Shown here: one piece after another, positions 60,065 through 64,000 of the stretch
Layout: each line of letters starts with the position of its first letter
Position numbering within the stretch: position 1 is the first letter of the stretch
Assembly: GCF_038397725.1 (NCBI RefSeq)
Contig: NZ_CP151634.1
Span: 2,480,001-2,544,000, forward strand
Length of the DNA stretch: 64,000 bases
Origin: Microbacterium sp. LWO13-1.2
GTDB lineage: Bacteria > Actinomycetota > Actinomycetes > Actinomycetales > Microbacteriaceae
Reading direction: 5' to 3'
The notes under the pieces: generated by a model
What the model was told of the DNA's origin: nothing
Databases searched by the model: none
The model's input: the letters and a program-made list of their open reading frames with translations, nothing else
Program-made: the position numbers and the translations under genes

Positions 60065-60751
60065 TCAGACCGCGCGCAGCACCGCGACGACCTTGCCGAG
60101 CACGGTGGCCTCATCGCCGAGGATCGGCTCGAAGGAGGAGTTGCGGGGGAGCAGCCAGGTATGACCGTCGCGCTGGCGGAACGTCTTCACGGTCGCCTCA
60201 CCGTCGAGCATCGCCGCGACGATCTCGCCGTTCTCCGCGCTGTTCTGCGAGCGGATGACGACCCAGTCGCCGTCGCAGATCGCGGCGTCGATCATCGATT
60301 CGCCGGACACCTTGAGCATGAACAGATCGCCCTTGCCGACGAGTTGGCGGGGGAGCGGGAATATCTCCTCGACCTGCTGATCGGCGGTGATCGGCACACC
60401 GGCCGCGATACGACCGACCAGAGGCACCATCGCCGCATCGCCCACCGGTGTCATCGCGTCAGCAGGGTTCTCGCCGCTCTGACCGGGGAGGTCGATGAGC
60501 ACCTCCATCGCGCGGGTCTTGCCCGGGTCGCGGCGCAGGTAACCGCTGAGCTCCAGTTGTCCGAGCTGATGAGTGACGCTGGAGAGCGACTTGAGGCCGA
60601 CGGCATCGCCGATCTCGCGCATGCTCGGCGGGTAACCATGGCTGGCGATCGACGTCTGGATGACCTCGAGGATCGCCATCTGCTTCGGGCTGAGGCTCTT
60701 CCGACGGCGCGTTCGCGGTGCCTCTGACTCGGGGGCTGAGTTCTCGCTCAT
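60065..60751 (-). CDS. lexA: SOS repressor LexA
   Basis: A 228-aa repressor-autoprotease. The N-terminal winged helix includes [20 protein letters not shown] and [13 protein letters not shown]. Self-cleavage occurs at Ala-Gly in [12 protein letters not shown], the Ser nucleophile is in [11 protein letters not shown] and the general-base Lys in [14 protein letters not shown] precedes the start. A divergent LysM protein gene is 284 bp away, the usual lexA/division-inhibitor arrangement. Confidence 0.97.
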   Translation of the reverse strand: MSENSAPESEAPRTRRRKSLSPKQMAILEVIQTSIASHGYPPSMREIGDAVGLKSLSSVTHQLGQLELSGYLRRDPGKTRAMEVLIDLPGQSGENPADAMTPVGDAAMVPLVGRIAAGVPITADQQVEEIFPLPRQLVGKGDLFMLKVSGESMIDAAICDGDWVVIRSQNSAENGEIVAAMLDGEATVKTFRQRDGHTWLLPRNSSFEPILGDEATVLGKVVAVLRAV

Positions 60752-60905
60752 GGTGCTCCTTCAGTAGGCGAATCCGACGCTGCTCTTCGAATGTCGGTGG
60801 CCCGTGGTGGGGTGTTCCTATCGAAACCGTATCCGAGAATCGGGCCGATGTGGAAGATCTGTTCGAGCGTGTCGCCCGATTCTCGAACTCTATTTCGAAG
60901 AACGC

Positions 60906-60937
60906 TTGACAGATGTTCGAACTCGAAGATATCTTCG
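60906..60937 (+). promoter_or_regulatory. promoter TTGACA ... TATCTT with LexA-like palindrome over the -10
   Basis: TTGACA at 60906-60911 and TATCTT at 60930-60935 (18-bp spacer), or ATATCT at 60929-60934 (17-bp). The -10 is inside the perfect palindrome CGAAGATATCTTCG (60924-60937), flanked TCGAAG-ATAT-CTTCGG, similar in length and shape to the LexA site TCGAAC-ATAT-GTTCGA. More TTCGAA elements lie at 60852-60900. Probably controls the LysM gene. Confidence 0.65.
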
Positions 60938-61035
60938 GAACGTAGCTTCGCATTCACGGCTCCCGGCCGAGGCGAGAATGCGAACGCTACGCCAACTTCC
61001 CCCGTTTCGCGGGGCGAGAGCACAGGGAGTAAGAG

Positions 61036-61398
61036 ATGAGCACCATCACCTTCAGCAATGCGGCAGTCATCCCGGCACGCCCGGCGACGCGGCTTCGGCT
61101 GACGGTTCGCGGTCGTCGTCTGCTCCTCGCAGTCGCTGCTCTCCCGCTCGCCGTCGGCATCGCCTTCGCGGCGATCAGCGGTGGGGGTGCGATCGCCTCG
61201 GGTGAGAGCGTCGCAACCGCCACCTTCGAGACGGTGACGGTGATGCCGGGCGACACCCTGTGGTCGATCGCCGGAGACGTCGCCCCGGACGCCGATCCCC
61301 GCGATGTCATCGGAGAGATCTCCCGACTCAACCTGCTGCAGGACGGCATGCTCCAGATCGGGCAGGAACTCGCGATTCCCGCCCAGTTCTCCCACTGA
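61036..61398 (+). CDS. LysM-domain membrane protein, probable SOS-induced division inhibitor (YneA/DivS-like by position)
   Basis: A 120-aa protein. A basic N-terminal stretch (LRLTVRGRRLLL) and one membrane helix (LAVAALPLAVGIAFAAISGGG partly shown; about 30-52) are followed by an exported LysM domain (VMPGDTLWSIAGDVAPDADPR, then LNLLQDGMLQIGQELAIP). GGGAG lies before the ATG. Divergence from lexA and size match YneA of Firmicutes and related actinobacterial division suppressors, which bind peptidoglycan and hold division during DNA damage. Function inferred from this arrangement. Confidence 0.8.
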   Translation: MSTITFSNAAVIPARPATRLRLTVRGRRLLLAVAALPLAVGIAFAAISGGGAIASGESVATATFETVTVMPGDTLWSIAGDVAPDADPRDVIGEISRLNLLQDGMLQIGQELAIPAQFSH

Positions 61399-61472
61399 CG
61401 TTCGGTGGGACCGGTGAGCCGACGGGAAACCTGGCGTCACCGGATGAGCACAGAGGCTCGCAGCGTTCTAGC

Positions 61473-62567
61473 ATGGGAGGGGTGACCGCCTCTCTCGACG
61501 ACCTGCCGCTGCGTGACGATCTTCGCGGGCTCACCCCGTACGGCGCACCGCAGGCACCGCTTCCGATCGCCCTCAACGTCAACGAGAACACGCACCCGGT
61601 GCCCGATGAGGTGGCCAGCGACATCCTCGACGACATCGCCGTCGCGCTGCGGGACGTGAACCGATACCCCGACCGCGAGTTCACCACCCTGCGCGAGGGA
61701 TTCGCCGAGTACCTCGGCCACGGTCTGGACGCGGATCAGATCTGGGCCGGCAACGGTTCCAATGAGGTGCTGCAGCACATCCTTCAGGCCTTTGCGGGGC
61801 CGGGGCGCACGGCGTTCGGGTTCGCACCCACCTACTCCATGTATCCGCTGATCGCTCAGGGGACGGGTGCGCGGTGGATCGCCGGGGTGCGGGAGCCGGA
61901 CTACACGATCACGCCGGAGGAGGCGGTCGCGCAGGTCGAACAGGTCGACCCCGACGTCATCCTCCTCTGTTCGCCGAACAACCCCACCGGAACACCGCTC
62001 GGCCTCGACGTCATCGAAGCCGTGTACGAGGTTGCGCGTGGCGTCGTCATCGTCGATGAGGCCTATCAGGAGTTCGCGCCGAAGGAGGCGGCATCCGCGT
62101 TGTCCCTCCTCGAAGGACGCCCTCGTCTTGCCGTGTCCCGAACGATGAGCAAGGCGTTCGCCTTCGCCGGTGCGCGCGTCGGCTATCTCGCCGCTGACCC
62201 CGCCTTCATCGACGCGTTGCGACTGGTGCGGCTGCCGTATCACCTGAGCGCGCTCACGCAGGCGGCGGCCGTCGCCGCGCTGCGCAACTCCGCGATCATG
62301 CTGAGCATGGTCGACGAGATCGTCGAGCAGCGTGATCGCATCACTGCGACGCTGGAGGCGCTCGGATACACGCCGCACGAGTCCTGGTCGAACTTCGTGC
62401 TGTTCGGCGGGGTCAGCGACCCCAAGCGCACCTGGCAGCAGCTCTACGACCGCGGTGTCCTCATTCGCGACGTCGGCATCCCCGGGCACCTGAGAGTCAC
62501 CGCCGGAACCGAGGCCGAGAGCACCGCATTTCTGGATGCTCTCGCGTCGATAGAATCAGCATCATGA
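61473..62567 (+). CDS. hisC: histidinol-phosphate aminotransferase
   Basis: A 364-aa PLP enzyme, the seventh step of histidine synthesis, transferring an amino group from glutamate to imidazole-acetol phosphate. Conserved blocks: [44 protein letters not shown] (cofactor contact), VDEAYQEF (Asp), and [17 protein letters not shown] with the Schiff-base Lys. Two starts are in frame: ATG at 61473 (used) and GTG at 61482; neither has an ideal Shine-Dalgarno. It overlaps hisB by four bases. Confidence 0.94.
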   Translation: MGGVTASLDDLPLRDDLRGLTPYGAPQAPLPIALNVNENTHPVPDEVASDILDDIAVALRDVNRYPDREFTTLREGFAEYLGHGLDADQIWAGNGSNEVLQHILQAFAGPGRTAFGFAPTYSMYPLIAQGTGARWIAGVREPDYTITPEEAVAQVEQVDPDVILLCSPNNPTGTPLGLDVIEAVYEVARGVVIVDEAYQEFAPKEAASALSLLEGRPRLAVSRTMSKAFAFAGARVGYLAADPAFIDALRLVRLPYHLSALTQAAAVAALRNSAIMLSMVDEIVEQRDRITATLEALGYTPHESWSNFVLFGGVSDPKRTWQQLYDRGVLIRDVGIPGHLRVTAGTEAESTAFLDALASIESAS

Positions 62568-63169
62568 GCGCCCCCCGCACCGCCAGTCGCGTCCGCAGCA
62601 CGTCGGAGTCCACCGTCGAACTGGAACTGAACCTCGACGGCACCGGTGCGAGCCGCATCGACACGTCCGTGCCGTTCTTCGACCACATGCTCACCGCGTT
62701 CGCGAAGCACTCGCTCACCGACCTCACCGTGCGCGCCTCCGGCGACACCCACATCGACGCGCACCACACCGTCGAGGACGTGTCCATCGTCCTCGGGCAG
62801 GCGATCGCCGAGGCGCTGGGCGACAAGTCCGGCATCTCACGGTACGGCGATGCGCTCGTTCCACTCGACGAGGCGCTTGCGCAGGCCGTGGTCGACATCA
62901 GTGGGCGTCCGTATCTCGTGCATGACGGTGAGCCGGCTGGATTCGAGCACCACCTCATCGGCGGTCACTTCACCGGTTCGCTCGTGCGCCACTCCTTCGA
63001 AGCGATCACCTTCGGCGCCGGACTCACCGTGCACATCCGGGTGCTCGGCGGGCGCGACCCGCACCACATCGCCGAGGCGGAGTACAAGGCGTTCGCTCGC
63101 GCGTTCCGCCAGGCGAAGGCGCTCGACCCGCTCGTCGATGGCATCCCGTCCACCAAGGGTGCACTGTGA
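62564..63169 (+). CDS. hisB: imidazoleglycerol-phosphate dehydratase
   Basis: A 201-aa single-function dehydratase of histidine synthesis (no HisB phosphatase domain). Metal-binding histidine clusters are intact: [35 protein letters not shown] and [20 protein letters not shown] overlap with hisC and with hisH gives a tightly coupled operon. Confidence 0.97.
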   Translation: MSAPRTASRVRSTSESTVELELNLDGTGASRIDTSVPFFDHMLTAFAKHSLTDLTVRASGDTHIDAHHTVEDVSIVLGQAIAEALGDKSGISRYGDALVPLDEALAQAVVDISGRPYLVHDGEPAGFEHHLIGGHFTGSLVRHSFEAITFGAGLTVHIRVLGGRDPHHIAEAEYKAFARAFRQAKALDPLVDGIPSTKGAL

Positions 63170-63804
63170 CGCGCACGCCTCGCATCGCCGTCTTCGACTA
63201 CGAGTCCGGCAACGTGCACTCTGCCGTGAAGGCGCTCATCGCCGCCGGCGCGGATGCTGTGCTCACCGGTGACCGCAAAGAGGCGCTCGAGGCCGATGGC
63301 CTCGTCGTTCCCGGCGTCGGTGCCTTCGCGGCCGTCCGAGACGCGCTCAAGGCGCGCGGCGGTGACGAGATCATCGATCGACGTCTCGCCGGGGGGCGTC
63401 CGGTGCTGGGCATCTGCGTCGGGATGCAGGTGCTGTTCGAGCACGGCGTCGAGCGCGGGCAGGATTCCGAGGGCCTCGGCGAGTGGCCTGGTGCGGTGAC
63501 CGAGCTCAACGCGCCGGTATTGCCGCACATGGGCTGGAACACCGTCGAACCCGGTTCGGGAAGCGTGCTCTTCGAGGGCATCGAACAGGAGCGGTTCTAT
63601 TTCGTGCACTCCTACGCCGCGCAGGCCTGGGAACTCGACGTCATCCCACCGTTCCCGCAGCCGGTCCTGACGTGGACCACCTACGGCGATCCGTTCCTCG
63701 CAGCCGTGGAGAACGGACCGCTGTCGGCGACCCAGTTCCACCCCGAGAAGTCCGGCGAGGCCGGAATCCGGCTGCTGCGCAACTGGGTGCAGTCGCTGAC
63801 CTGA
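63166..63804 (+). CDS. hisH: imidazole glycerol phosphate synthase, glutaminase subunit
   Basis: A 212-aa class I glutamine amidotransferase that supplies ammonia to HisF. It starts with the typical [15 protein letters not shown], has VPGVGAF, the nucleophile Cys in [10 protein letters not shown], and the His-Glu pair in [10 protein letters not shown] near the C-terminus. GTG start at 63166, overlapping the hisB stop. HisF and HisA genes would be expected downstream but are not in this window; another gene converges instead. Confidence 0.96.
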   Translation: MTRTPRIAVFDYESGNVHSAVKALIAAGADAVLTGDRKEALEADGLVVPGVGAFAAVRDALKARGGDEIIDRRLAGGRPVLGICVGMQVLFEHGVERGQDSEGLGEWPGAVTELNAPVLPHMGWNTVEPGSGSVLFEGIEQERFYFVHSYAAQAWELDVIPPFPQPVLTWTTYGDPFLAAVENGPLSATQFHPEKSGEAGIRLLRNWVQSLT

Positions 63805-63841
63805 TCGCAGTCCGGCCTGGCGACGAACGGTTCCGTTGCTG

Positions 63842-64000
63842 TCAGAGTCCGCGGGCGACGGCTGCCGCGGCCGACAGCCAGGCCCGCTTCGTGACCGGAT
63901 CCAGCGCACCCAGCTTGAGCGCGCCGTCCACGATCCCACGGTCGAACGGGATGGTCACGACTTCGCGTGCAAGAGACCCGTACCCGTCCACGATCTGATC
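63842..64000 (-). CDS. C-terminal end of a MinD/ParA-like ATPase, cut by window edge
   Basis: The last 52 codons read DQIVDGYGSLAREVVTIPFD, then RGIVDGALKLGALDPVTKRAWLSAAAAVARGL (each part shown separately). The pattern EVVTIPFDRGIVDGALK resembles the end of MinD-like SIMIBI ATPases of Actinobacteria that sit near type VII or Tad genes. Too short for a firm call. It converges on hisH. Confidence 0.45.
   Translation of the reverse strand, partial: DQIVDGYGSLAREVVTIPFDRGIVDGALKLGALDPVTKRAWLSAAAAVARGL

Overview
The window is high-GC chromosomal DNA from an actinobacterium, most likely Microbacterium or a close relative in the Microbacteriaceae. This is inferred from gene content and order: accA3/maf, accE/accD5, a DUF3039 protein, LigD plus Ku, FtsE with a long C-terminal tail, and a lexA/LysM divergent pair. 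Gene starts often overlap the preceding stop codon (GTGA, ATGA), and start codons include many GTG.

Core chromosome, left part (1-31.3 kb): phosphosugar mutase and purine nucleoside phosphorylase; a flavoprotein reductase of the Lpd family without redox cysteines; acyl-CoA carboxylase genes in two blocks (accA3-maf and accE-accD5); a TrmA-type RNA methyltransferase; a NarL-type two-component cluster with a second kinase-like membrane protein; a ROK repressor; an apparently non-coding, heavily structured transcript at about 11.05-11.18 kb; an EcsC protein; a nucleotidyltransferase; an ABC exporter whose ATPase carries a histone-H1-like tail; nicotinate phosphoribosyltransferase; murI-rph-rdgB; a CDF metal exporter; LigD and Ku for non-homologous end joining; DedA; an OmpR-type two-component system with a PepSY target gene; tRNA-Leu(UAG).

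Accessory region (31.3-47.7 kb): a Tad/Flp pilus ATPase gene (tadA) is cut in two by an 8.4-kb integrative element (core ATC at 31725 and at 40127). Joining the two flanks restores the tadA reading frame exactly. Joining the two element ends restores a perfect 20-bp palindromic attP that also rebuilds a promoter for the element's serine integrase. The element carries the integrase, a 58-aa membrane protein plus a 355-aa partner (possible defence pair), a MerR/AlpA-like HTH protein and a train of small, Cys-rich hypothetical proteins. It has no visible capsid, portal, FtsK/TraB or known replication gene. After about 30 more codons the tadA fragment stops matching the family, and the rest of the tad cluster is absent. 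What follows is a second accessory tract: a LexA-type palindrome between two small genes, a secreted protein with a two-TM partner (possible bacteriocin/immunity), a serine recombinase pseudogene with several frameshifts, and a group of defence-like genes (SLATT-type membrane protein, DUF4917/SIR2-like protein, HEPN-motif protein).

Core chromosome, right part (47.7-64 kb): Nudix hydrolase and MFS exporter, prfB, a DUF2510 membrane protein, ftsE-ftsX-smpB, an S9 peptidase, metF-metE (methionine synthesis), lexA with a divergent LysM protein that probably acts as an SOS division inhibitor, hisC-hisB-hisH (histidine synthesis), and the end of a MinD-like ATPase gene.
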